From Bacteroidales bacterium (GTDB taxonomy: Bacteria > Bacteroidota > Bacteroidia > Bacteroidales > VadinHA17), in assembly GCA_003141895.1 (NCBI GenBank), contig PLNT01000038.1:1-35271 (forward strand): 35,271 nucleotides of DNA. The letters run 5' to 3'. Made by a program: the position numbers and the translations under genes. Below the pieces are notes generated by a model that had not been told where the DNA came from, made no database searches, and saw only the letters and a list, made by a program, of their open reading frames with translations. Positions 15,641 to 24,525 of this stretch are shown one piece after another. Each line of letters opens with the position of its first letter. The first letter of the stretch is position 1.

Positions 15641-16561
15641 TCAATAAATAAGTTCCGATATCTCCTCTTTTGCCAGATTGACTTTTGAAACGGACCGGCT
15701 GTCAGAGAAGTTTACTGCTCCATGAATCATTTTATGAAATGAGATAGTCAATTTACTATCCCTGTTAAAATTTCCCATGTCAAAAATATTGAGAAGAACT
15801 TCCGAAAAATTATCGCTTCTTTTATGGATAATTACCATTCCTTTTATACTATTCAGCTCAGATGTAACAGTAACTGCGTATATACCGTATTGTGGAAGAA
15901 TCTTGCATTCTTCAGTCAGTGGGATCTTAACAAAAGGTGGCAAATTAAAAGAACTCTCTATCTCATAAAATTCAGGTTTCCCTTTTATAATATAGTAATG
16001 ATCGAGATAGGCATTTGCCCTCTGAATATAACCATGGCTTATAGCTTCCCGTATTTTTGTGGAACTTACTGTTTCATTGTATACTTCCTGTTCAGGAATT
16101 TCTTCGGCTTCAAACTGGTATTTTCCCCGCCAGGCCCATAATTGTTTATAATCGCCCTCCTTATTAAATCCAAAATGATGATTGAATCCCACTACAACAA
16201 CTTTAGCATGGAGAATTCCGTGAAGCAGATCTCTTACGAATTGTTCACTTGTGATTTTTGAGAAATCTCTTGTGAATTCCACAATAATGACATTGTCGAG
16301 TCCGGTCTTTTCAAGAAGGTCGAGTTTTTCTTCCTGTGAATTAATAAGCTTAAGATCTTTTCCGGCTGTTTCGGGGTAAAGTACTTTTCTGGGATGGGGG
16401 TCAAATGTAACCAGGACAGATTCGCCGTTATACTTATCTGCCAGCTTATTGAGCCTGTTAAGTATGGTCTTATGTCCGAGATGAACTCCATCAAATGATC
16501 CGGTTGTTACAACAGGATTCATTATATTCTTTACCTCCCCGAAGCCTTTGAATATCTTCAT
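15641..16561 (-). CDS. ribF: RibF-like FAD synthase with a degenerate riboflavin-kinase domain
   Basis: The N-terminal nucleotidyltransferase domain is recognisable: GSFDGVHLGH (21-30), VTFDPHP (51-57), VVVGFNHHFGFN (122-133) and SSTKIREA (166-173). This half would make FAD from FMN. The C-terminal part (about 185-306) keeps the LPQYGIYAV strand of riboflavin kinases but lacks the G-rich loop and GFPTAN motif needed for ATP and flavin. It may therefore be an adenylyltransferase-only paralog. The 306-residue length is normal. It lies 14 bp after rex, an unusual place for a housekeeping ribF, and may supply or remodel flavin for HydB. A housekeeping ribF probably exists elsewhere. Confidence 0.8.
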   Translation of the reverse strand: MKIFKGFGEVKNIMNPVVTTGSFDGVHLGHKTILNRLNKLADKYNGESVLVTFDPHPRKVLYPETAGKDLKLINSQEEKLDLLEKTGLDNVIIVEFTRDFSKITSEQFVRDLLHGILHAKVVVVGFNHHFGFNKEGDYKQLWAWRGKYQFEAEEIPEQEVYNETVSSTKIREAISHGYIQRANAYLDHYYIIKGKPEFYEIESSFNLPPFVKIPLTEECKILPQYGIYAVTVTSELNSIKGMVIIHKRSDNFSEVLLNIFDMGNFNRDSKLTISFHKMIHGAVNFSDSRSVSKVNLAKEEISELIY

Positions 16562-16575
16562 TCCGATACAGAGAG

Positions 16576-17199
16576 CTAAATTTTATTCTCTTTTACAAAA
16601 TATGCAACTTTTTCGATTGAAGTTATCATGTCATACTCCTCAAGATAAACTCCGGAAGGCACGTTTAAAGGAATAGTGGTAAAATTCAGAATGCCTTTAA
16701 CTCCATATCTGACTATCTCTTCAGATATTTCCCTTGCGAAATCGGGAGGAACAGTCAGAATTGCTATTTTGATGTCAAGCTCTTTTATCATTCTTTCTAT
16801 ATCGCTGTATGGGTAACATTTTACTCCTGAAATAACTTTGTTAATCTTTTGCGGATCGTTATCGAATGATGCAACAAGATTAAGTTTTGAACGTTTTCCT
16901 TTAAAATAACCAGCAACTGCTCTTCCCAGATTACCTATTCCTACAACAGCGACATCCATGCTTTCGTTGCTGTCGATTATTGTACCGATTGTATCGATGA
17001 GTTCCCGTACATCGTATCCTTTTCTGAGAACACTCGAATAACCAATCAGCATCAGATCACGTCTTACCTGAACAGCGGTGATATGCAGACGTGCTGCCAG
17101 GTCGTGAGAAAAGATGTAATTTCTTTTTTCAATCAGGCATTCCAGAAGGGTTCTTCTGTACTCACTGAGCCTTTCAATGGTTTTTCCTGGTAATTTCAT
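16576..17199 (-). CDS. rex: Redox-sensing transcriptional repressor Rex
   Basis: A 207-residue Rex protein: an N-terminal winged helix (about 1-75, with TAVQVRRDLMLIG) and an NAD(H)-binding Rossmann domain with VVGIGNLGRAVAGY (85-98). Rex releases DNA when the NADH/NAD+ ratio rises and typically controls fermentation and hydrogenase genes. Two candidate Rex boxes lie upstream of hydC (25041-25081), about 8 kb away at the head of the same gene row, suggesting autogenous control of the cluster. It is 39 bp after the hybrid kinase gene and 14 bp before the ribF-like gene. Confidence 0.93.
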   Translation of the reverse strand: MKLPGKTIERLSEYRRTLLECLIEKRNYIFSHDLAARLHITAVQVRRDLMLIGYSSVLRKGYDVRELIDTIGTIIDSNESMDVAVVGIGNLGRAVAGYFKGKRSKLNLVASFDNDPQKINKVISGVKCYPYSDIERMIKELDIKIAILTVPPDFAREISEEIVRYGVKGILNFTTIPLNVPSGVYLEEYDMITSIEKVAYFVKENKI

Positions 17200-17238
17200 T
17201 GTTGTTAAATATTCAGTTTAGTTATATTAACCTGGTTT

Positions 17239-18375
17239 TCAATTAATAGTAACAGGTTTTTTAGGCAGTCTGATTGTAAATACTGTTCCAACATCGGGTG
17301 TACTGTCAACTTTTATTGTTCCATGATATAATTCTACCACTTTTTTTACAATCGATAAACCTAATCCGCTTCCGGAAATGTTCCTGGTTTTTTCATTTTT
17401 TATCCGTACAAATTCGGTAAAAAGATTTTCAGTATCATTTTTAGTAATCCCGATTCCTGTATCCGAGATGATGAGAATTGCTTCATTATCAGAGCTATCG
17501 ATTGTAACTTCAGCTTTACCGCCTATCTTATTATACTTGACCGCGTTTGAAATAAGATTATTGAAAATAATCTCCATGTCATCCGGGTCTGCCATTATAG
17601 TGACATCCGACCTTACATCAATGTTGATATTTATATCCATCTGGATCGCATATGGCTGAACTGTCACCATAGCTGCGGAAGCTACTTCTGCCAGATTGAC
17701 TTCCTGAATTTTTTCCTCTTTTCTTTCGAGACGTATTTTTGTGAAATCCAGAAGGTCCATTATCAGATTTCGCATTCCCTGGATCCTTTGCAACGACCTT
17801 TCAATTGGTGTAGCGTAATCATCTATCAGTTCGCCGGCCTGTTTACCCTGCATCATTCTCAGGTAACCTTCCAGTGCGTTAAGTGGTGCTTTTAATTCGT
17901 GAGATAATACCGAAAGGAACTGGTATCTTATTTTCTTTCCCTCCTGTTTCATCCGGTGGGTTATTCTCTTAAGGTACTGTTGTTTTGTTATGTTTTCTAT
18001 ACTCGATTTCAGCTCCTGAGGGGTAAATGGCTTCGGAATAAAATCTATCGCACCATCACGGGTAGCTCTGATTGCAACATCAAGCGAGGCATACGATGTG
18101 ATCATTGCCACTACAATATCATAATTCCTTTTTCTGATATATTCCAGAACTTCAACGCCCTGTATCCCGGGCAATTTATTATCAAGTAAAAGAATATCAG
18201 GCATGTCGCGCTCGAGAATTTCAATACCTTCTTCACCGGTACCTGCCTCAGTAACCTCGAATGTATAATCTTCATCCATGAAAGGATAGGTTACATGAAA
18301 GTTGTTAAGTATCCTGGATACACCAGATCGTATCCCCGGTTCATCATCAATAACGAGTACTTTCAGAACTGCCAT
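17239..18375 (-). CDS. Receiver-histidine kinase hybrid (N-terminal receiver)
   Basis: A 378-residue protein with a receiver domain first (about 1-125; acidic patch D11-E12, phosphoacceptor D65 in LLLDNKLPG, K115) and then a short coil, a HisKA domain (H159 in SHELKAPLNALEGY) and an HATPase domain (NNLISNAVKYN, ISDTGIGI, GSGLGLSIVKK). No membrane segment or DNA-binding domain is seen. It begins 1 bp after the lone receiver gene and could accept phosphate from the upstream H-cluster kinase and pass the signal on. The final output is not encoded nearby. Confidence 0.9.
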   Translation of the reverse strand: MAVLKVLVIDDEPGIRSGVSRILNNFHVTYPFMDEDYTFEVTEAGTGEEGIEILERDMPDILLLDNKLPGIQGVEVLEYIRKRNYDIVVAMITSYASLDVAIRATRDGAIDFIPKPFTPQELKSSIENITKQQYLKRITHRMKQEGKKIRYQFLSVLSHELKAPLNALEGYLRMMQGKQAGELIDDYATPIERSLQRIQGMRNLIMDLLDFTKIRLERKEEKIQEVNLAEVASAAMVTVQPYAIQMDININIDVRSDVTIMADPDDMEIIFNNLISNAVKYNKIGGKAEVTIDSSDNEAILIISDTGIGITKNDTENLFTEFVRIKNEKTRNISGSGLGLSIVKKVVELYHGTIKVDSTPDVGTVFTIRLPKKPVTIN

Positions 18376-18376
18376 T

Positions 18377-18772
18377 TCAAAGTTTTAATAATTTCATAAC
18401 TTCCTGGTCGAGCTGCTCAGGTCTTATCCCTTTTTCAAGATATTTATCAGCCCTTATCCATGACTTTTCCTGCTCAGAATCAATACTGAACGATAACCCG
18501 GTTTCGTGAGATACTGCTGTTGCCAGAATAACCGGAACATCAGGATATTTTCTTTTCATCTTATAGCATAATATAAAACCACTGTCATCATTTTCCATCA
18601 TGAGGTCGAATATTGCCAGATTGGGTTTGAATCTTGTTATTACTGCTTCTGCCTCAGCCTGACTTTCCACTGCAACAGTCTTATACCCTTCTTTTTCAAG
18701 ATTAAAAACTGTCTGAAACAGGTAATCAGGATCATCATCAGCAACCAGTATTGTTATATCACTCTTCTTCAT
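18377..18772 (-). CDS. Stand-alone response-regulator receiver
   Basis: A 131-residue receiver-only protein: acidic residues D12-D14, phosphoacceptor D56 in LAIFDLMM, a T85-A86 switch position and K114 in LEKGIRP. There is no output domain, so it should act as a phosphotransfer relay or bind a partner protein. It lies between the H-cluster histidine kinase and the receiver-kinase hybrid and may bridge them in a phosphorelay. Confidence 0.9.
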   Translation of the reverse strand: MKKSDITILVADDDPDYLFQTVFNLEKEGYKTVAVESQAEAEAVITRFKPNLAIFDLMMENDDSGFILCYKMKRKYPDVPVILATAVSHETGLSFSIDSEQEKSWIRADKYLEKGIRPEQLDQEVMKLLKL

Positions 18773-18800
18773 TATTCAACAAATATCTGAAAATTCTTTT

Positions 18801-18858
18801 ATCCGGCGTGCGTTATGCGGTACGATGTAAAAAAACCGGATATTGCATGCCGCATACA
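18801..18858. repeat. Inverted repeat between sensor kinase and receiver genes
   Basis: ATCCGG (18801-18806) and CCGGAT (18836-18841) are inverted, and CGTTATGCGG is approximately inverted in the CCGCATACAACG stretch. It lies in the 93-bp gap between two same-strand genes, likely an intergenic palindromic repeat or mRNA hairpin inside the operon. Confidence 0.45.
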
Positions 18859-18865
18859 ACGTATC

Positions 18866-20827
18866 TCATTCTTTTCTCCTTGGCAACACAATCTTAAAAC
18901 TCGTTCCGGTCGGGCCTTTAGCCGGATTATTATTTGAATCCGCTGTAATCTGACCTTTATGCATTTTAACAACTCCATAAGCTGTCGCTAAACCGAGACC
19001 TGTTCCATGACCAATACTTTTTGTGGTAAAGAATGGCTCGAATATCTTTGCCCTGTCTTCTTCCTTTATGCCAGTACCTGTGTCACTAATAACTATTATC
19101 ATGTCACTTAGGGTATCTTCCATTTTTATATTTATTGTACCCCCTCCCGGCATAGCATCAATGGCATTCTTTATCAGATTTGTCAGTACCTGCATCATCT
19201 GTTCCTGGTCGAGCATTGCTGATGGATTTGTGGTATGGTCATCAATATTGATTTTAACTTTTGGCGGAATAATAAGGCTTTCCAGGCTATGGTTTACCAG
19301 GTCTTTAATGCTAACCATCTGATGGTTCACCTGGTTCTTCCGTGCAAAATTCAATAATCCGGCGACAATTTTCTTACACCGTCCGGCCTGATCGACAATG
19401 AGCTGAAGATCTTCTCTCACCGGATCTTCCATCTTCGCTTCTTCCAGCAGGATGTTGCTATACATAATTACTACCCCGAGAGGATTATTTAATTCATGCG
19501 CAATACCTGCTGAAAGCTGACCCATGTGAGCAAGCTTCTCAGATTGTTTAAGAGCCTGTTTCATCGATGAGAGCTTCTCATTTGATAATGCCAGATCTTT
19601 TACCGATTTATGGAGCTTCTCAATTGTATAAGGGAGACACATTTCAACTTCTGCAAGGCCCTTCTTTATAGCAATCGCATGTTCAACACAACTTTCATAC
19701 CCACAGGCACCACAATCGAGCTGATCCTTTTTGGTCTTTTTCCCCATCTTAATCAAAATGTCATTTACATCATTCTCATTAAGAGTCTCAATACGACGAT
19801 CTTCAGCTTTATGTCTTACCGAAAGATCAAGTTCTGCAAATTCTTCAAATGACTTTTGCCAGTTTTCAGAATCAATATTCTGCATTTTACTGTTGGCATA
19901 AGAACTAACCAATGCACGACGATTATATTGTTTTCCGTTTTTTGATAATCCGGGTCCCATTATGCAACCTTCACAACAAAGCAACTCCATATGCTGTTTG
20001 CTTATCAAGCCTGCTTCAAATTCTTTCAGGGCTCCCTGGAAATCAATTCTTCCTTCAGCTGCTATTATATTTCCGGTTATGGCGTTATCACTTATTTTTG
20101 CAGTCTGAAGGAGACCACGGGCAACCGGGAATATCGCACCTCGTCCGCCGACAGGCTGATCAAAATCCACGGGAATGGCAGTTTGAGCAGTAATTCCACG
20201 GTCCGCGAACATATCTCTCAATTCCGTAAAAGTAATAGCTTCATCAATCTCAGTACTCTCAGCTTTTTTTGCTATGCATGGACCTATGAAGACAATTTTT
20301 ATGTCCTTTCCGTATTTTTCACGAACAACCCTGCTCATAGCTACCATTGGTGAGACTATTGGAGCAAGGTTATCTGCAAGTGCAGGATGATAGAATTTTA
20401 CGTAGTTTACGATAGAGGGACAATCAGAAGAAATATAAAAATTCTTGCTTTCAGAAACTAATTTTTTATACCTGTCAGCAACCAGGTCAGCACCAAAGGA
20501 AACCTCAGCAACATACATAAAACCAAGTGCTTTGATCATTCCTGTAAGTATCATGTGATCAGGAATATCACCGAACTCAGCCGGAAAGCTTGGAGCAATG
20601 ATTGCGGCTACTCTCGATTCAGTCTCCAGGAGCTTTATAACCCGATCGGTTGTATTGAGAAATACTTTTGCCCCCTGGCTACATACTTTAGTACAATTAC
20701 CGCATGCGATACATCTTTCATCTATTACTTCTGCCTGTCCGCCGACAATCCGGATAGCTTTTGCAGGACATTCCCTAACGCAAGTATAGCATGTACGGCA
20801 AAGTTCTTTTATAGTGTATACCAGCAT
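18866..20827 (-). CDS. Sensory [FeFe]-hydrogenase-domain histidine kinase
   Basis: A 653-residue cytoplasmic fusion. In order: a dicluster ferredoxin domain (C10/13/16/20 and C39/42/45/49), an H-cluster domain (about 75-315) with motifs SSDCPSIV (C136), GPCIAKK (C184) and LCCEGCIMGPG (C284 or C285, and C288), a [4Fe-4S] motif (CGACGYESC plus C397; about 372-397), a coiled coil, HisKA with H444 in GIAHELNNPL, and HATPase (SDTGTGI 581-587, GTGLGLA 608-614). Such group C-like proteins are thought to sense H2 or redox state through the H-cluster and signal by the kinase. It follows hydA by 18 bp and precedes the lone receiver gene, its likely partner. Confidence 0.9.
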   Translation of the reverse strand: MLVYTIKELCRTCYTCVRECPAKAIRIVGGQAEVIDERCIACGNCTKVCSQGAKVFLNTTDRVIKLLETESRVAAIIAPSFPAEFGDIPDHMILTGMIKALGFMYVAEVSFGADLVADRYKKLVSESKNFYISSDCPSIVNYVKFYHPALADNLAPIVSPMVAMSRVVREKYGKDIKIVFIGPCIAKKAESTEIDEAITFTELRDMFADRGITAQTAIPVDFDQPVGGRGAIFPVARGLLQTAKISDNAITGNIIAAEGRIDFQGALKEFEAGLISKQHMELLCCEGCIMGPGLSKNGKQYNRRALVSSYANSKMQNIDSENWQKSFEEFAELDLSVRHKAEDRRIETLNENDVNDILIKMGKKTKKDQLDCGACGYESCVEHAIAIKKGLAEVEMCLPYTIEKLHKSVKDLALSNEKLSSMKQALKQSEKLAHMGQLSAGIAHELNNPLGVVIMYSNILLEEAKMEDPVREDLQLIVDQAGRCKKIVAGLLNFARKNQVNHQMVSIKDLVNHSLESLIIPPKVKINIDDHTTNPSAMLDQEQMMQVLTNLIKNAIDAMPGGGTINIKMEDTLSDMIIVISDTGTGIKEEDRAKIFEPFFTTKSIGHGTGLGLATAYGVVKMHKGQITADSNNNPAKGPTGTSFKIVLPRRKE

Positions 20828-20845
20828 ACTATTTAAGGTTAAAAA

Positions 20846-22573
20846 TTAGAGTAATACATTTCTTTTTTCAAAATGCGTAAAGAAAATCTTTTTATCTGCA
20901 ATATCGGCATTTTCTTTTAATAGCTTCTCGTACAAGTTAATGAGAGAGGGAGATTTACATGGCTGATTAATTGCTTCCGTGTCGTCTGACTGGTAGACAA
21001 GTTTCGATCTGCATTTTATTTCATCTTTTGAAGTATTGAATGTCAGTCCTGCACCATGTACACATCCGCCCGGACAGGTCATCACCTCAATAAGATCATA
21101 TTTTTTACCATATGCAAGGGAAACCTTTAGTTTATCAAGACCGGTAAGACCATCAATTACAGCTACCCTGATTTCATTATCATCAATCAAAACGGACAAT
21201 TCCCTGAATGATCCTCCTGATCTGAGTTTCTTAAAAATCTGTTTATCAGGCTCTTTCTTCAGTTTCTGATAATAATATGACCTTATAACACCTTCAGCTA
21301 TCCCGCCAGATACTTCTGCAAGTATAGCCGCAGAACTTCGTCCTGCCAGAGGTTCATCAGCCGGTTCATTCTCAATATTTGAGGTGTCAATACCATATAA
21401 TCTTATTAATCTGGCAAGTTCCCTTATTGTAAGAACAGTATCAACATCACTGATACCTTTTCTCATCATTCCGTCGCGACGAGCTTCAAATTTCATTGCC
21501 ATGCAGGGAGTGGCAGATACTGAAAAAATCTCTTCAGGCTTAACCTTAAGCTGATCAGCCACCAGTGTTTTAATAAGGACACCTGTTATCTGCTGCGGAG
21601 ATTTTACTGTTGAAAGATCAGGAATAACCGAAGGCATAAATTGCTCTGCAAATTTGACCCATGCCGGACAGGCAGAGATATACAATGGCCTCTCAGATTT
21701 ATTTTCAATTCTTTCGGAAAGCTGAGCCGCAATTTCAGTAATACATACATCTGTTCCTAACCCGGTTTTATAAACCTTGTCAAACCCAATCTTCCGTAGA
21801 ATAGCATTAAGCGTTTTGTCAAATTCCCTGGTATATCTCATACCAAGCTCCTCGGCAATTCCGTAAACTGCCATTGAAGTATATTGAATAGCTTTTACTA
21901 TTTCGGGTTTATTAAGATATTCCTGTACTTCTGTAATATTATGTTTTTCATGTAGTGCCCCTGTCGGACATACCAGGACACACTGTCCGCAGTGAATACA
22001 ACTTGAAAAGTTGAAATCCCTGTCCATTGCAGCTCCCACATGTGTCTCTTTACCTTTATTAATAAAATCAAGAGATGTTGCAGTTATTATTTCTTCGCAT
22101 ACCCGCACGCATCGTCCGCAAAGAATACATTTGGACAGTTCCCTGATTATAGCAGGACTTGACTGATCGAGACGAGGTTTTATTTTTCTGCCACGAATTC
22201 GCCGCTCCCTGATATTCAGTTCCTCAGCCAAACGCTGGAGTTCACAATTCAGGTTTCTGTCGCAATAAAGACAATCATCAGGATGATTTGAAAGAAGCAA
22301 TTCAACAATAGTTTTTCTTGCAGTAATCACCCGTGGTGAATGCGTTTTAATTTTCATCCATTCTTCAACTGGCTGTGAACATGCAGTTACTAATCGTTCG
22401 CGGCCCTCTACTTCAACAACACACATTCTGCAGGCACCGGTGGGAGTAAACTCCTTCATCCTGCAGAGAGTAGGTATGATAATTCCATTGCGATTAAGAG
22501 CAGATAGAATAGTCTCACCCTTTTCAGCCTTGATCTTTTTATTATTTACCTGTATTGTAAAAAGCATAGACAT
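20846..22573 (-). CDS. hydA: [FeFe]-hydrogenase HydA of trimeric type, with an altered active site
   Basis: A 575-residue hydrogenase large subunit. It has a NuoG-like [2Fe-2S] site (C37/48/51/65), a His-ligated cluster (H97, C101, C104, C110), two [4Fe-4S] motifs (C149-C159 and C192-C202), then the H-cluster domain with all four cysteine ligands (C302, C357, C500, C504). Using remembered Clostridium CpI numbering, the proton-relay residues are changed: C299 is A301, E279 is I281, E282 is Q284; S319 is kept. K358, beside the distal iron ligand, is M360 and M353 is T355. L3 ends GAGL, not GGGQ. In HydABC complexes HydA couples H2 with ferredoxin; here catalysis may be biased, slow or sensory. 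It overlaps hydB by one base (TAATG). Confidence 0.92.
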   Translation of the reverse strand: MSMLFTIQVNNKKIKAEKGETILSALNRNGIIIPTLCRMKEFTPTGACRMCVVEVEGRERLVTACSQPVEEWMKIKTHSPRVITARKTIVELLLSNHPDDCLYCDRNLNCELQRLAEELNIRERRIRGRKIKPRLDQSSPAIIRELSKCILCGRCVRVCEEIITATSLDFINKGKETHVGAAMDRDFNFSSCIHCGQCVLVCPTGALHEKHNITEVQEYLNKPEIVKAIQYTSMAVYGIAEELGMRYTREFDKTLNAILRKIGFDKVYKTGLGTDVCITEIAAQLSERIENKSERPLYISACPAWVKFAEQFMPSVIPDLSTVKSPQQITGVLIKTLVADQLKVKPEEIFSVSATPCMAMKFEARRDGMMRKGISDVDTVLTIRELARLIRLYGIDTSNIENEPADEPLAGRSSAAILAEVSGGIAEGVIRSYYYQKLKKEPDKQIFKKLRSGGSFRELSVLIDDNEIRVAVIDGLTGLDKLKVSLAYGKKYDLIEVMTCPGGCVHGAGLTFNTSKDEIKCRSKLVYQSDDTEAINQPCKSPSLINLYEKLLKENADIADKKIFFTHFEKRNVLL

Positions 22574-24507
22574 TATTTAACATTTATAGCACTGAATTTA
22601 CAGATGTCAAAGCAGATACCGCATCCGATACATTTTTCCTCAACAATAAAGAATGGCTGAAGACGTGTTCCATAAATTGCATTTACCGGGCATTTGGAAG
22701 CACATGCAGTGCATCCTGTACATTTATCAACATCAATTGAAAATGTTCTCAGTCCCCTGCAAATATTTGCCCTGCATTTCCTGTCAAAAATATGTTCCTC
22801 AAATTCATCCCTGAAGTTTTTAAGAGCACTGATAAATGGATTAGGAGCTGTCTGACCCAGGCCACACAGTGAAGTGTCTTTCATAACAGAGGCTATAGTC
22901 TCGAGCTGCATTACTCCTTTAAAGCGTTCCAGGGTCGTTCCCGAATCTTCATTTAATGGCTTCCTTATTACACTTTCTAGTATTTCGAGCATTCTGCCGG
23001 TTCCTTCACGACAAGGAATACATTTCCCGCAGCTTTCATTGCGGATAAATTCCATATAATATCTTACAAGATCGACCATGCAGGTATTCTCATCGATTAT
23101 TACAAAGCCACCTGCTCCCATTCCAATACCTTTTTCTTTCAAATCCTCGTAATCGATGGCAATATCAAGATTATCGCTTGTAATAAATGAACCTGAAACA
23201 CCACCAAGCTGAATAGCTTTAAATTCTTTCCCTTCTTTGATTCCATCCGCAATATCTTCAAGAATTGTCCGGATTGTGGTACCCATTTCAATCTCAACCA
23301 CACCTGATAACCGGCCTTTACCGGCAACTGCAAATACTTTTGTACCTGGACTATTTTCCGTACCTATTGAACGAAACCATTCAGGTCCATTCTGCATAAT
23401 AAGAGGAACATTCATTAGTGTTTCCACGTTATTAATTACAGTTGGTTTACCGAATAGTCCCGACGAAGTAGGATATGGAGGTTTAAGCTGCGGCATACCC
23501 CGTTTACCTTCAAGAGTATTGATAAGTGCTGTTTCCTCACCACATACGAAGGCACCAGGCTCTACACGGATTATAATGTCAAGATTATAACCGCTCGAGA
23601 AAATATTATGTCCGAATACACCATAATCTCTTGCCTTGTCAATTGCTTTCTGAAGCCTGTTTTTCGCATGATCGGAACCCGATCGCATAAAAATTATAGC
23701 ATTGGAAGCTCCTATGGCATAGGCAGCAATGGCAATACCTTCTATCAACCTGTGAGGATCGCTTTCCAGGATAGTTCTGTCAGTAAAAGCTCCGGGGTCG
23801 CTCTCTTTAGCGTTGCAAATAAGATACCTTGCGTTTGAAGATGTATTAAGGGCATGTTTCCATTTAAGACCTGTGAGATAACCTCCGCCACTTCTTCCCC
23901 TGAGTCCGCTCTTTTCAATTATATCGCAAACTTCTTCAAATGTATAATGTCTAATTGCCTTTACAAATGCCCTGTAACCTCCTCTTGCTATGTATTCTTC
24001 AATATTCTCAGGATCATAACATCCGCAATTGCTCAGAATCACTCTTTTCTGGTTGGCAAAAAATGGCAATTCATCCATAAAAGGAATCCCTGACCATAAT
24101 TCAAAACCTTTTGTACCTGTTTGCCCGGCAAGATCATCCTCATTAATATCATTATGAAAAACCCCGTTCAAAAGAGGCTCCACTTTCTCTTCTGTAATAT
24201 TCCTGAAAAAGAGTTTATTCTTTCCCGGGATCTGAATACAAACCAGTGGTTCAAAAGTCGAGGGACCGGTGCAGCCAACATGTACTAATTCTGCCGATGG
24301 TTCATTTTCATTAATATACGTGTCGACTGCTGAACAAGTTTTTTCCGATCCGGCAATGACACTGCTTGTACCTGAAGAAACGTAGATCAACGGTTTATCA
24401 GATTTTTCACGTCTCACCCTGCACAAGACCTTCTCTGTTTCAGATGACAAAGTATCGGACTCATAAGTGAGGACCTTTTCGATCAGGAATGACTTTAAAT
24501 CTTCCAT
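22573..24507 (-). CDS. hydB: HydB, NuoF-like flavin/NAD(P)H subunit of trimeric hydrogenase
   Basis: A 644-residue NADH-FMN subunit of an HydABC-type complex. The N-terminal thioredoxin-like domain (about 35-100) has lost the usual [2Fe-2S] cysteines: VSSGTSSV and GCTGPST stand where CxxxxC and CxxxC are normally found. The NuoF core is clear: GLRGRSGGGYLTG (201-213), ICNAKESDPGAF (with K234 where an Asp is usual), GEETALINTLEGKRG, and a [4Fe-4S] site SCGKCIPC (C493, C496, C499) with C548. Two C-terminal [4Fe-4S] ferredoxin motifs follow (C596-C606 and C626-C636). It is 18 bp after hydC and overlaps hydA. It should exchange electrons between NAD(H) and HydA. Confidence 0.93.
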   Translation of the reverse strand: MEDLKSFLIEKVLTYESDTLSSETEKVLCRVRREKSDKPLIYVSSGTSSVIAGSEKTCSAVDTYINENEPSAELVHVGCTGPSTFEPLVCIQIPGKNKLFFRNITEEKVEPLLNGVFHNDINEDDLAGQTGTKGFELWSGIPFMDELPFFANQKRVILSNCGCYDPENIEEYIARGGYRAFVKAIRHYTFEEVCDIIEKSGLRGRSGGGYLTGLKWKHALNTSSNARYLICNAKESDPGAFTDRTILESDPHRLIEGIAIAAYAIGASNAIIFMRSGSDHAKNRLQKAIDKARDYGVFGHNIFSSGYNLDIIIRVEPGAFVCGEETALINTLEGKRGMPQLKPPYPTSSGLFGKPTVINNVETLMNVPLIMQNGPEWFRSIGTENSPGTKVFAVAGKGRLSGVVEIEMGTTIRTILEDIADGIKEGKEFKAIQLGGVSGSFITSDNLDIAIDYEDLKEKGIGMGAGGFVIIDENTCMVDLVRYYMEFIRNESCGKCIPCREGTGRMLEILESVIRKPLNEDSGTTLERFKGVMQLETIASVMKDTSLCGLGQTAPNPFISALKNFRDEFEEHIFDRKCRANICRGLRTFSIDVDKCTGCTACASKCPVNAIYGTRLQPFFIVEEKCIGCGICFDICKFSAINVK

Positions 24508-24525
24508 CAGGAAATTTTAACTGAA

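Noticed and set aside
19023-20836. Plus-strand reading frames opposite the sensor kinase gene
   Set aside because: They are antisense to well-supported Fe-S and kinase motifs and show no family features.
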